From Bifidobacterium biavatii DSM 23969 (lineage in GTDB: Bacteria > Actinomycetota > Actinomycetes > Actinomycetales > Bifidobacteriaceae), in contig NZ_JGYN01000002.1 in the NCBI RefSeq assembly GCF_000741165.1, forward strand, positions 1-64,000: a stretch of 64,000 bases of DNA, written 5' to 3'. A program made the position numbers and the translations under genes. This document shows, one piece after another, positions 25,870 through 33,751 of the stretch. The notes beneath the pieces are model-generated. The model worked only from the letters and a program-made list of their open reading frames with translations, ran no database searches and was not told the origin of the DNA. Each line of letters opens with the position of its first letter. The first letter of the stretch is position 1.

Positions 25870-26484
25870 ATGAGTGTCTCTTCGCATACCACCAATTCCG
25901 CCAGCACCGTCAGCGCAACCTCGTCGCGCCCCGACACCGCGCATTCGACCGGCGTCGCCGACTCCGGCCGCTGGTCCACGCGCCGCATCGCCATGTACGC
26001 ACTGTTCGTCGCGCTCGCCATGGCCACCAGCTTCATCGAATTCCCCATCATTCCAGGCATCCAGTGGCTCAAGTACGATCCGTCCGGCATCGTCGCGCTG
26101 ATCGCCGGCTTCGCGTTCGGCCCGGCCGCCGCCGCGATCGCGAGCGTGCTCGGCTTCGTGCCGCACCTGTTCATGGACCCGTGGGGCACGCTCATGGCCG
26201 TGCTCGTCGCGCTCTCCCTCTCCCTGCCGGCCGCGTTCATCTACCGCGCGAACCGCACGCGCAAGAACGCGCTGATCGGCCTGATCGCCGGCGCCGTGTG
26301 CGCGCTCATCATCGCGATCGTCGGCAACCTGATCGTCACGCCGATCTACGCGCACATGACCGTTGCACAGGTCGCCGCGCTCATCGTGCCGGCCCTGCTG
26401 CCGTTTAACCTGCTCAAGTTCGCGATCCACGGCGTGGTCACGTTCGCCATCTACAAGCCGATCACCACGCTGCTCGACAAGTAG
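25870..26484 (+). CDS. ribU: ECF transporter riboflavin S component RibU
   Basis: A 204-aa integral membrane substrate-binding subunit. After a 40-residue Ser/Thr-rich cytoplasmic leader it has about six hydrophobic helices. The RibU-like stretch FIEFPIIPGIQWLKYDPSGI near residue 60 is followed by IVALIAGFAFGP. It captures riboflavin and works with the energising module encoded directly downstream. The FMN riboswitch directly upstream supports the substrate. ATG 25870 is chosen, with GGAG six bases before it. An earlier in-frame ATG lies inside the riboswitch. A hairpin with a T-run separates it from the downstream ECF gene. Confidence 0.93.
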   Translation: MSVSSHTTNSASTVSATSSRPDTAHSTGVADSGRWSTRRIAMYALFVALAMATSFIEFPIIPGIQWLKYDPSGIVALIAGFAFGPAAAAIASVLGFVPHLFMDPWGTLMAVLVALSLSLPAAFIYRANRTRKNALIGLIAGAVCALIIAIVGNLIVTPIYAHMTVAQVAALIVPALLPFNLLKFAIHGVVTFAIYKPITTLLDK

Positions 26485-26526
26485 TCTCCTCTCCGCAGTA
26501 GCGGCAACGGCCATACGACCAATACC

Positions 26527-26554
26527 GGCCCTCCCCTGTCGGAGGGCCGTTTTT
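26527..26554 (+). terminator. Intrinsic terminator or attenuator between ribU and the ECF module
   Basis: GGCCCTCC (26527-26534) and GGAGGGCC (26541-26548) form an 8-bp GC stem with a 6-nt loop, followed by G and five T. It would stop much of the ribU transcript before the ECF ATPase gene, or it may allow partial read-through to set subunit ratio. Confidence 0.8.
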
Positions 26555-26569
26555 CGCGCAAGGAACACC

Positions 26570-29170
26570 ATGAACACCACTGCAACCGCGGCCGCGCTCA
26601 CCGGCATCCGCTTCAGCTACGACGGGGGCGCAAGCTGGGCGCTGGACGGGGTCGATCTGACCATCCACGCCGGTGAATACGTATGCCTGACCGGCGCGAA
26701 CGGGTCCGGCAAGTCCACGCTCGCGCGCCTGATCGCCGGGCTCACCGCGCCGGACGCGGGCGACATCACGCTGCTCGGGCATCGCGTGTTCGCATCGCCC
26801 GATGCCGACGGAACCGCGGCCGGCGCGAATCCGGCCGAATACCGGGCGGCGCGCCGCGGCATCGGCGCCGTGTTCCAGAACCCCGAAGACCAGATCGTCA
26901 CCACGATCACCGAGGACGACGTCGCGTTCGGCTCAGAAAACCTGGGACTGGCGCGCGACACCATCGGCGAGCGCATCGCCGATTCGCTGGACGCGGTGGA
27001 CATGGCCGCGCATCGGCAGGATGATCCGACGCGCATGAGCGGCGGACAGCAGCAGCGCGTCGCGATCGCCGGCATGCTGGCGATGAACCCGGCCATGCTG
27101 GTGCTCGACGAGCCGACCGCCATGCTTGATCCGGCCGCGCGCGCCGACGTGCTGCGCATTCTCGACGAACTGCACGCGCGCGGCACCACGATCGTGCACG
27201 TCACGCATCATGCGGATGAGGCGGCGCGCGCCGATCGCGTGGTCCGGCTCGAGCATGGGCGAATCGTCGGCGACCGTCGGAACGAGGCGGATCATTCAGC
27301 CGATGCGGGCACTCCCGCATCCAAGCCGCTCCCCGCATCGGTCCGGTCGTCGGCCGCCCCGCACCGGCAATCCCACTCCCCTGCCGGATCTTCCGCAACG
27401 TCTTCCGCCCCAGCGATCGCGGTCAGCCACGTCTCGTACCAGTATCCGGGTGCTGACCGGCCGGCGATCAGCGACTTGTCGCTTACCGTCAATGCGGGCG
27501 AAACCGTTGCGATCATGGGCGAAAACGGCGCGGGCAAGTCGACGCTGGCCCGGCTCCTGTGCGCGCTCGACAAGCCGACCGCCGGGTCGATCAGCGTCGC
27601 GGGCGTGCCGGTCGCGGTCGATCGTGCGATCGGCGACGCCGCCGACACGCTGGCGACCGCTGCGGGCACGGTATCCAGCGAACATCGTCATCATGCGTCC
27701 CGCGTGCACGCGCTGAACCGTCGTCAGCGCGAACGGTTGCGCAGTGTGGTCGGGTTCGTCATGCAGCATCCCGAACGTCAGCTGTTCGCGGACACGGTGG
27801 CCGACGACGTGGCGTACGGGCCGCGCAACCAGCGGCTTGCCGAACCGGAAGTGGCGAAACGGGTGACGGACGCATTGCACCTGCTGCACATCGACCATCT
27901 GGCCGACCGTTCGCCGTTCAGCCTGTCGGGCGGACAGCAGCGGCTCGTGGCGATCGCCGGCGTGATCGCATGCCGGCCGCGCGTGCTCGTCATGGACGAG
28001 CCGACGGCCAGTCTGGACGCCGATGCAACCGCGCGTATTCACGAGCTGATTCGCGCGCTCAACGCGCAGGGCGTGACCGTGCTCATCATCACGCATTCGT
28101 TCGCGGAAGCGCGTGCGGTCGCCGATCGCACGGTAACGCTGGGCGGCGGTTCGATCTCCACGGACACGGCGAACGCAGCCGCGGCCGGCGCGATCGACGA
28201 TCATCGCCCTGCGTTTTCCGCAGGAACCAAATCCGGCGCGAATGTATCTGCCCCAACCTCTTCGGCCAGTTCCGCCGGCAACGCGCAGTCCGGCGGTATC
28301 ACGGCATCCGCGAACGCAGCAACGGTCTCCTCCGGTCTCACCAACACCGCCGCGCCGGATCACGATGCTGCCGGCAGCCTCGGCGGCGAGGCAGCGCGCG
28401 GCAAACGTTCGCTGATCGCGCGACTGGACCCGCGCGTAAAAATGGTCGCGTTTCTGGCGATGATGTTCACCGCGTTCGCGATCAACACACCGCTCCAGCT
28501 CGCGCTGGGCGCGGTCGTGGTCGCTGGAATCGTCGCCGCGTCCGGCGTCGGACCGTTGCGACTGCTGCGTTCCGTGCACATGTTTCTGGCGATGTTCGTC
28601 GTCATGGGCCTGCTCAACGTGTTCTTCGTGCGTTCGGGCGACGTGCTCGCGCAGCTCGGCCCGATTCCGATCACCGACGACGGCGTGACGATCGCCATAC
28701 TGTACGCACTGCGATTCGCGCTCGTAATCATCCTCGGCGCGATTCTGCTGGAAACAACCACGCCAACCGAACTGACCGACGGATTCGGCTCGCTGCTCTC
28801 CCCGCTCAACCGCTTCGGCCTGCACACGCAGGAACTCGCGCTCGTAATGAGCCTCGCACTGCGGTTCCTACCCACGCTCGGCGCCGAGGCGAAAGCCGTT
28901 GCGGACGCACAGGCGGCGCGCGGCGGCACGATCGAAACCGGACCGCTGCCCGCAAGATTGCGCGCAATGACCGCCCTGTGCGTACCCATGTTCGCCGGCG
29001 CGATCCGTCACGCGGACAATCTCAGCCTCGCGCTCGACGCGCGCTGCTACGAGGAAGGCATCCGACGCACACATTGGCGCGAACTGCGGGTGCGCGGGCG
29101 CGACTGGGCGTTCTGCGCGGCGACGCTCCTTTATATTGCGGCGCTGGTCGCGCTCGGAATGTTGGCGTAG
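26570..29170 (+). CDS. ECF energising module fused in one chain: EcfA-EcfA'-EcfT
   Basis: An 866-aa fusion of two ABC ATPases and the EcfT membrane subunit. ATPase 1 (about residues 6-240) has Walker A GANGSGKST, signature MSGGQQQR and Walker B MLVLDEPTAML. ATPase 2 (about 280-545) has GENGAGKST, LSGGQQR and VLVMDEPTASLD. An Ala/Ser/Gly linker leads to EcfT (about 610-866) with several hydrophobic helices and two coupling motifs, QAARGG and DARCYEEG. It powers uptake by RibU and, as in group II ECF systems, perhaps by other S components elsewhere. ATG 26570 follows AAGGA. The longer open frame starting at 26363 overlaps ribU and is rejected. The three-part fusion is the unusual feature. Confidence 0.92.
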   Translation: MNTTATAAALTGIRFSYDGGASWALDGVDLTIHAGEYVCLTGANGSGKSTLARLIAGLTAPDAGDITLLGHRVFASPDADGTAAGANPAEYRAARRGIGAVFQNPEDQIVTTITEDDVAFGSENLGLARDTIGERIADSLDAVDMAAHRQDDPTRMSGGQQQRVAIAGMLAMNPAMLVLDEPTAMLDPAARADVLRILDELHARGTTIVHVTHHADEAARADRVVRLEHGRIVGDRRNEADHSADAGTPASKPLPASVRSSAAPHRQSHSPAGSSATSSAPAIAVSHVSYQYPGADRPAISDLSLTVNAGETVAIMGENGAGKSTLARLLCALDKPTAGSISVAGVPVAVDRAIGDAADTLATAAGTVSSEHRHHASRVHALNRRQRERLRSVVGFVMQHPERQLFADTVADDVAYGPRNQRLAEPEVAKRVTDALHLLHIDHLADRSPFSLSGGQQRLVAIAGVIACRPRVLVMDEPTASLDADATARIHELIRALNAQGVTVLIITHSFAEARAVADRTVTLGGGSISTDTANAAAAGAIDDHRPAFSAGTKSGANVSAPTSSASSAGNAQSGGITASANAATVSSGLTNTAAPDHDAAGSLGGEAARGKRSLIARLDPRVKMVAFLAMMFTAFAINTPLQLALGAVVVAGIVAASGVGPLRLLRSVHMFLAMFVVMGLLNVFFVRSGDVLAQLGPIPITDDGVTIAILYALRFALVIILGAILLETTTPTELTDGFGSLLSPLNRFGLHTQELALVMSLALRFLPTLGAEAKAVADAQAARGGTIETGPLPARLRAMTALCVPMFAGAIRHADNLSLALDARCYEEGIRRTHWRELRVRGRDWAFCAATLLYIAALVALGMLA

Positions 29171-29253
29171 CCAGGTCGCACCAACCGCGACCGAACCCGC
29201 GCCACAGCACGAAGAGTCAACGAGTCAACGCAACACTTCCAGCTTTGTATGCG

Positions 29254-29454
29254 CTATCTCCGCTAAGTGTGGCGGTTTCCCAAATGTTCCACCATCTATC
29301 TGCGTTGCGTGTAGCGGACAATCAGCGGCACCACGAGCATCAGCGCCGGAAACCCGCCATTATTGTCCGTGGATTCGGCAAAGAGACGCTACACGTAACG
29401 CAGATAGATGTCCGCGTGTGCGAAAAAGTGCTACACGTAACGTAACGCAGATAG
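29254..29454. repeat. Inverted array of a 22-bp repeat, 42-bp spacing
   Basis: The 29171-29483 gap between the convergent ECF and tenA genes holds forward copies of a 22-bp unit (CTATCTGCGTTGCGTGTAGC type) at 29254 and 29296. Two reverse copies lie at 29387-29407 and 29430-29454, the latter with a 5-bp TAACG duplication. Copies within each block are 42-43 bp apart. The same layout, with a related but different unit, occurs at 37470-37685. No ORF or T-run accompanies it. Confidence 0.75.
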
Positions 29455-29483
29455 ACGGCGTCAACCGTTCAACAGGACTCGGA

Positions 29484-30293
29484 TCAGGCCTCAAGCGCGT
29501 CGTGGGCGGGCCACTCGGGCTTCCACGTGTACTGCATGTCGTACGCGCTGGCCCAGAACATGTACTCGTTCTCCACGCCTGTGACGAAAATGTCGACCAG
29601 CTCGGCCTTGCGCTCCTCGCTCAGATCCGCGGCAAATCGCTCGATGTGCTCGATCAGCCACGCGGAACCCTCCCAGAACGAGTCGGTCTTGTACATGTCG
29701 ACCCAGCTCTTGTACGGGTTGCCCTCCAGCGTGTCGGCGAACTCGCGGGCAAGACGCTGGCCGTAATCGGCGTACACCCACGCGCACGGCAGCACGGCGA
29801 CGAGAACGTCCACCAGCGGATTGCCGTAGGCGATCGAGAGAATGTTCGACGTGTACGCGCGGGCGAACGCGGACTGGCGCACGTGATCCATCTGCTCCTC
29901 GGTCACGCCGTAGGACGCCATGTAGGCGCGGTGCACGTTGGTTTCCACGTTGAGGATGGCGCTCTGCACGTTCACCATGAACGCGGTGATCTCGGGGTCG
30001 CGGGTCTTGGTGAGGGCGAGCGCGTGGACCTTGCCGTAGTCGTTGAGGTAACGGTAGTCCTGCAGCAGGTAGAACGCGAACTTCTCCTGGGCGAGCGTGC
30101 CCTGGCCGAGCTCGCGCAGGAACGGCTGGCGGTAGCCCTCCTCCCACACCACGTCGGCGGCCTTGCGCAGGCGCTGCGCGAACGGCGGCAGATGGTCGAG
30201 GGTGATCGGGCCGAACGCGGCGGCGTCGAAACCGGACTGTGCGGACGTTGCCGGCGTGGTTGTGGTTGCGAACTGGATGGCGTCTTCGGCCAT
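29484..30293 (-). CDS. tenA: TenA family thiaminase II / aminopyrimidine aminohydrolase
   Basis: A 269-aa cytoplasmic enzyme that salvages thiamine breakdown products by hydrolysing aminopyrimidines to HMP. Typical TenA features are the FAFYLLQDYRYL segment (tyrosines near the active site), the catalytic-type cysteine in AVLPCAWVYADYG, and the C-terminal VENEYMFWASAY with its glutamate. An N-terminal extension of about 35 residues is poor in structure. ATG 30293 is set by AAGGGAG seven bases upstream; an upstream TTG frame lies within the riboswitch. A TPP riboswitch precedes it, confirming the thiamine pathway. It is convergent with the ECF gene. Confidence 0.94.
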   Translation of the reverse strand: MAEDAIQFATTTTPATSAQSGFDAAAFGPITLDHLPPFAQRLRKAADVVWEEGYRQPFLRELGQGTLAQEKFAFYLLQDYRYLNDYGKVHALALTKTRDPEITAFMVNVQSAILNVETNVHRAYMASYGVTEEQMDHVRQSAFARAYTSNILSIAYGNPLVDVLVAVLPCAWVYADYGQRLAREFADTLEGNPYKSWVDMYKTDSFWEGSAWLIEHIERFAADLSEERKAELVDIFVTGVENEYMFWASAYDMQYTWKPEWPAHDALEA

Positions 30294-30390
30294 GACATGT
30301 CTCCCTTCGCTGGTGTTAGCCAACAGGTTCTAAGGGTCAGGCCATCACGGCCTTTCTCAACCCGTCGCCGGGTTCCCCTGCATTACGCGC
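30294..30390 (-). promoter_or_regulatory. TPP riboswitch controlling tenA
   Basis: Read on the minus strand it shows the thi-box blocks GGGGAACCC, GGGTTGAGA, then CCTGACCCTTAGAACCTG and GGCTAACACC, and GCGAAGGGAG. The last block contains the Shine-Dalgarno of tenA (30301-30307), so TPP binding would hide it and stop translation. Its 5' limit is approximate. The remaining gap to the nitroreductase gene (30391-30653) shows nothing I can assign beyond that gene's own promoter region. Confidence 0.93.
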
Positions 30391-30662
30391 CTCATTATGC
30401 CAACCCCGTCCGACCGGCAGTGCGACGTGCCCGCTTCGTTCCACTCCACCAGCACAGCAAAACCAACAGACCCTCTACAATCCACCCCGCGAAATCCCCT
30501 CCCAGCGCAGCAATTCGTCAAAGAACCAGCTGATTTGCTGCACAACGACAAAGATCAAACCAGGCATCACCGAGATGTCAACCTCACACCAAGTACGAGC
30601 CGCTCACGCCACAAGCGTATCGGCATTGCGCGTCGCGGCACGAACGCGCGAGAATGGGAGCC

Positions 30663-31439
30663 ATGACCGAAATCATGCATAACGAAACCGTAGACACCCT
30701 CCTCAACCGCCGTTCCATCCGCAAGTTCAAGCCGGAACCGATCGACGACAGCATCATCGCCACGCTGGAAACCGTCGCGCAGCACGCCGCGTCCAGCCAG
30801 TTCCTCAACGACTGGTCCGCCATCCGCATCAGCGACCCGGCCGTCAAACGCAAGCTGGCCGAATTCGGCCATCAGCCGTACATCGCCGACGCTCCCCTGC
30901 TGTACGTGTTCGTGCTCGACGAGCATCGCAACGCGTCCATCGCCGCCGCCAAGGGCGTCGACACGCACGCCGACGCGTTCACGCTCACCGGCAGCTATCG
31001 CTTCTCGCAGGCGCAGAACGACGCGGCGTTCGCGCTGCACGCGATGGAAACCGCCGCGTATTCGCTGGGGCTCGGCTGCGTGATCCTCGGCTCGATCCTG
31101 AACGACGTGGACGGACTGATCGACGTGCTGCACCTGCCCGAATACACGTATCCGTTGCTGGGACTGGCGATCGGCAAGCCGGATCAGGAGCCGGCGTTGA
31201 AGCCACGCATGCCGCGTTCCATGCAGTTCTTCGAGAACGCGTATCCGGCCGATGATGCTGCCGTGCTGGAACCGCTCGCCGCGTTCGACGAGGAAGTGCA
31301 TCAGTACTACGATCTGCGCAACACCGAGCGTCCGGTGGACGCGTTCAGCGACCAGATCGCCAAGAACGCGGTCGCCGACATGACCGGCCGCACGGTCGGC
31401 GAGCCGGCCGCACGTCAGGGGTTCAGGCTCGACCGCTAA
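30663..31439 (+). CDS. Nitroreductase family FMN-dependent oxidoreductase
   Basis: A 258-aa protein of the NfsA/NfrA-like nitroreductase group, which reduces nitro compounds, quinones or flavins using NAD(P)H and bound FMN. The FMN-binding N-terminus LLNRRSIRKFKPEPI is clear. QHAASSQFLNDWSAIRI and the SLGLGCVILGSI segment with LGLAIGKPD also fit the family. The C-terminal region (about 190-258) is acidic and holds the FDEEVHQYYDLRN segment typical of this subgroup. The start is uncertain: ATG 30663 is chosen over 30654 and 30675, and a GGGAG lies close upstream. It appears monocistronic and its physiological substrate is unknown. Confidence 0.85.
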   Translation: MTEIMHNETVDTLLNRRSIRKFKPEPIDDSIIATLETVAQHAASSQFLNDWSAIRISDPAVKRKLAEFGHQPYIADAPLLYVFVLDEHRNASIAAAKGVDTHADAFTLTGSYRFSQAQNDAAFALHAMETAAYSLGLGCVILGSILNDVDGLIDVLHLPEYTYPLLGLAIGKPDQEPALKPRMPRSMQFFENAYPADDAAVLEPLAAFDEEVHQYYDLRNTERPVDAFSDQIAKNAVADMTGRTVGEPAARQGFRLDR

Positions 31440-31513
31440 CGCAGTCACCGATTTCAGACCCGAATTTGGCACGAAGTTCAACTCCGAGCGCCACTGAGGG
31501 CTTTCCGTCATCA

Positions 31514-31677
31514 ATATCCTCGAGTTGTAGGTCCCGATCCCGCAAGCCGGCCGGCAGAGAGAAAAGACACTTTTCCAAAAATCGCCATTTTCCAACGTTG
31601 CCGGACGACTGGTCTTCCCAGAGCTCCCGACTGACAGCGTCGTCGCCTCGGCATAGGGACCTACAACTCGAAGATAT
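31514..31677. repeat. Pair of 22-bp inverted repeats 120 bp apart
   Basis: Positions 31514-31535 (ATATCCTCGAGTTGTAGG and four more bases) and 31656-31677 are inverted copies with one mismatch in 22. They lie in the 31440-31802 gap between the nitroreductase and mutarotase genes. The intervening 120 bp shows no ORF. The unit resembles those at 29254 and 37470 in length and in its TATC..CG start, so it may belong to the same class of inverted clusters. Confidence 0.7.
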
Positions 31678-31802
31678 GTCGCGAGTGCAGTCGCGAATGC
31701 GACTCGACCCCAGTCACAACGCCAGCCAGAGCCGCCGCAAAACCATTCCAAAACGCGCCGTCAATCCCTCATCACCAGCCACAACCGCCTATACTTGGGC
31801 GA

Positions 31803-32666
31803 ATGGACAACACATATACCATTCGCAATATCGTCAATGAAGATGGTTCCGCACTGGTGAGCGACTACGGCGCGCACGTGCTCTCCTGGACCCCCAAGGG
31901 CCACGAACCGGTGGTCTGGCAGCCCAAGGCCGTGTATCTCAGCGAGGGCACGGCGATCCGCGGTGGCGTTCCGGTGATCTTCCCGTGGTTCGGCCTTGGA
32001 TACGCGAACGGCGAGCCGGCCGGTAAGAACCCGCGCCACGGCTTCGCCCGCACCGCGTTCTGGCATGTCGACCGCGACACGCTCACCGACCGTCACGTGC
32101 TGTACACGCTCGATTCCGACGACGTAGCCCCCGAGCTGCTCGCCGAAACCCCGTCCGGTTCGGACTCCAAATTCCACGCCGAATACGACGTGGCCGTCTC
32201 CGACACGCTCACCATGACGCTCACCGTGGAGAATACGGGCGACGCGCCGCTCACGTTCGAAGCGGCCATGCACACGTACCTGCATGTGGGCGACGTGCGC
32301 TGCACGCAGATCTCCGGACTCGTCGACACGCCGTATCTGGATTCGGCCGACGATTTCAAGCCGAAGGAGCAGACGACCAGCCCGCTCACGTTCGACGGCA
32401 CGATGGTCGACCGCATCTATCAGTCGGAGGGCACGCTGCTCGTGCACGACGAGGCGTTGCACCGCACGATCATGGTCGAAAAGTCCGGTTCGCCGCAGAC
32501 CGTGGTGTGGAATCCGGGCGAGGAGGCCGGCAACAGGATCGGCGATCTCATGGAAGGCGAATGGCATGATTTCGTGTGCGTCGAGGCCGTGGTGAACCGC
32601 GACAGCGCGGTCACCATCGAGCCGGGCGAGGCGTACGCCATCAGCCAGACGATTCGCGTCAAGTAG
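31803..32666 (+). CDS. D-hexose-6-phosphate mutarotase (aldose 1-epimerase family, YeaD-like)
   Basis: A 287-aa cytoplasmic enzyme that interconverts alpha and beta anomers of phosphorylated hexoses. The family landmarks are GGVPVIFPWFG, NPRHGFAR (catalytic-type His), AAMHTYLHV (second His) and the C-terminal VCVEAV with the glutamate base. The length fits YeaD-type proteins rather than the longer GalM. ATG 31803 is the first in frame; no strong Shine-Dalgarno is seen. It is flanked on both sides by repeat-bearing gaps, so it is probably transcribed alone. The role may be to feed the bifid shunt with the right anomer, which is inference. Confidence 0.88.
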   Translation: MDNTYTIRNIVNEDGSALVSDYGAHVLSWTPKGHEPVVWQPKAVYLSEGTAIRGGVPVIFPWFGLGYANGEPAGKNPRHGFARTAFWHVDRDTLTDRHVLYTLDSDDVAPELLAETPSGSDSKFHAEYDVAVSDTLTMTLTVENTGDAPLTFEAAMHTYLHVGDVRCTQISGLVDTPYLDSADDFKPKEQTTSPLTFDGTMVDRIYQSEGTLLVHDEALHRTIMVEKSGSPQTVVWNPGEEAGNRIGDLMEGEWHDFVCVEAVVNRDSAVTIEPGEAYAISQTIRVK

Positions 32667-32796
32667 CGGCGCAGATCATATGGCAACGGCCGGTCGCGGA
32701 GACGAATTCCCCGCGGCCGGCCGTTATCATGCGTGGCAATTGCACGCTGCGGCGTTGCGGCGCATGCAGCCGCAACAGCACGCCGCCGATTACCGT

Positions 32797-33033
32797 CTTC
32801 GTATTGTGGTGTGTATGGTATGCGTGCCTGTTGTATCGGAATCGCGCTGTCGCGCGATGCTGTGCTGTTGGCGGCAGCTACCGCTGCCGCACCAATAAGT
32901 GTTCGACGCCCCCCGTGCTGGCGGTAGCTCTCGGCCCCCTCGGCTGAGGGGGCTGTCACACGCAGCGTGACTGGGGGAGCGTCGCGGCGCTACGCGCCGC
33001 CAACAAGCACAGTATCGCGCGCAGCGCGATTCC
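32797..33033. repeat. Composite palindromic repeat, left flank of the DUF559 gene
   Basis: About 237 bp built of nested hairpins. From the outer end they are CTTCGTATTGTGGTGTGTAT, TTGTATCGGAATCGCGCTG with GCGCGAT, then GGCAGC/GCTGCC, the GCTGGCGGTAGCTCTCGG core, CCCCCTCGG/CTGAGGGGG, GACTGGGGGAGCGTCG, and GGCGC/GCGCC ending in GCGCGATTCC. It is inverted relative to the copy at 33452-33689. Together they bracket the DUF559 gene. Confidence 0.8.
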
Positions 33034-33055
33034 AATATCAAGGCCGCGACAGCCG

Positions 33056-33418
33056 TTACCTTCCCTCAACCCGCTCCCTTGCGATCCGGTCAATCCGAGT
33101 ACACACCGTATCAAACCGGTAATCCACCTGATTATTCGCAAACCGCAACACCAAGAGACCCACCGTCTCCAATTCCTGGGTACGTTCGGCATCCTTCACC
33201 TGTTGTTCTGGAGTGTAGTGGCCACTGCCGTCGAGTTCGACTACGAGTTTGGCTTTCGCACAGTAGAAATCAACAATATACCGGCCGACCGGTGTCTGCC
33301 TTTGCCAGCGCAAAGTATGAGTGCGGAGGAATCGGTACCAGAGTTTTCTCTCCCATGGGGTCATGTTCTTGCGCAGTTGTCGGGCGAGAGGCGTGTTGGC
33401 TTGCTGGTATTCCCTCAT
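33056..33418 (-). CDS. DUF559 (Vsr-like) endonuclease-domain protein
   Basis: A 120-aa protein of the DUF559 family, related in fold to very-short-patch repair endonucleases. It has the usual MTPWERKLWYRFLR start of the domain, the WQRQTPVGRYIVDFYC strand with its aspartate, and LVVELDGSGHY with the glutamate-x-aspartate pair. It ends in a basic helix (RIDRIARERVEGR). It sits between two inverted composite repeats (32797-33033 and 33452-33689), like cargo of a small mobile unit. A truncated second copy with the same 3' flank lies at 36842-37039. ATG 33418 has no strong ribosome-binding site. Confidence 0.82.
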   Translation of the reverse strand: MREYQQANTPLARQLRKNMTPWERKLWYRFLRTHTLRWQRQTPVGRYIVDFYCAKAKLVVELDGSGHYTPEQQVKDAERTQELETVGLLVLRFANNQVDYRFDTVCTRIDRIARERVEGR

Positions 33419-33451
33419 GGGTTTTTAGGATACTGGGTGCATGCTGGTATT

Positions 33452-33689
33452 GGAATCGCGCTATCGCGCGATACGGTGCTTGTTGGCGGCGCGTAGCGCC
33501 GCGACGCTCCCCCACCCGGCTTCGCCGGGAGCCCCCTCAGCCGAGGGGGCCGAGAGCTACCGCCAGCATTGGGGAGCGTCGCAACCGTTCGGGGTGCGGC
33601 AGCGATTGCTGCCGCCGACAACACGGCATCGCGTGACAGCGCGATTCCGATACAACAGGCGTACATGTCATACACACCACAACGCGAAG
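33452..33689. repeat. Composite palindromic repeat, right flank of the DUF559 gene
   Basis: About 238 bp matching 32797-33033 in inverted orientation. It runs from GGAATCGCGCTATCGCGCG through GGCGGCGCG/CGCGCCGC-like hairpins and GCCCCCTCAGCCGAGGGGGC to the outer end at CACACCACAACGCGAAG. The hairpin arms vary between copies (for example CCCGGCTTCGCCGGG here), while the outer arm and the GCTGGCGGTAGCTCTCGG core are kept. Confidence 0.8.
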
Positions 33690-33751
33690 AGCTGATAAAG
33701 CTGCATACTGTTGATTTCGTGTAAGAAGAGTGCCACGGGCGGGGATTCCGG

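Noticed and set aside
27296-29445. Long frames overlapping the ECF fusion on both strands
   Set aside because: They share the interval with a well-supported three-domain ABC/EcfT protein and show no motifs of their own.
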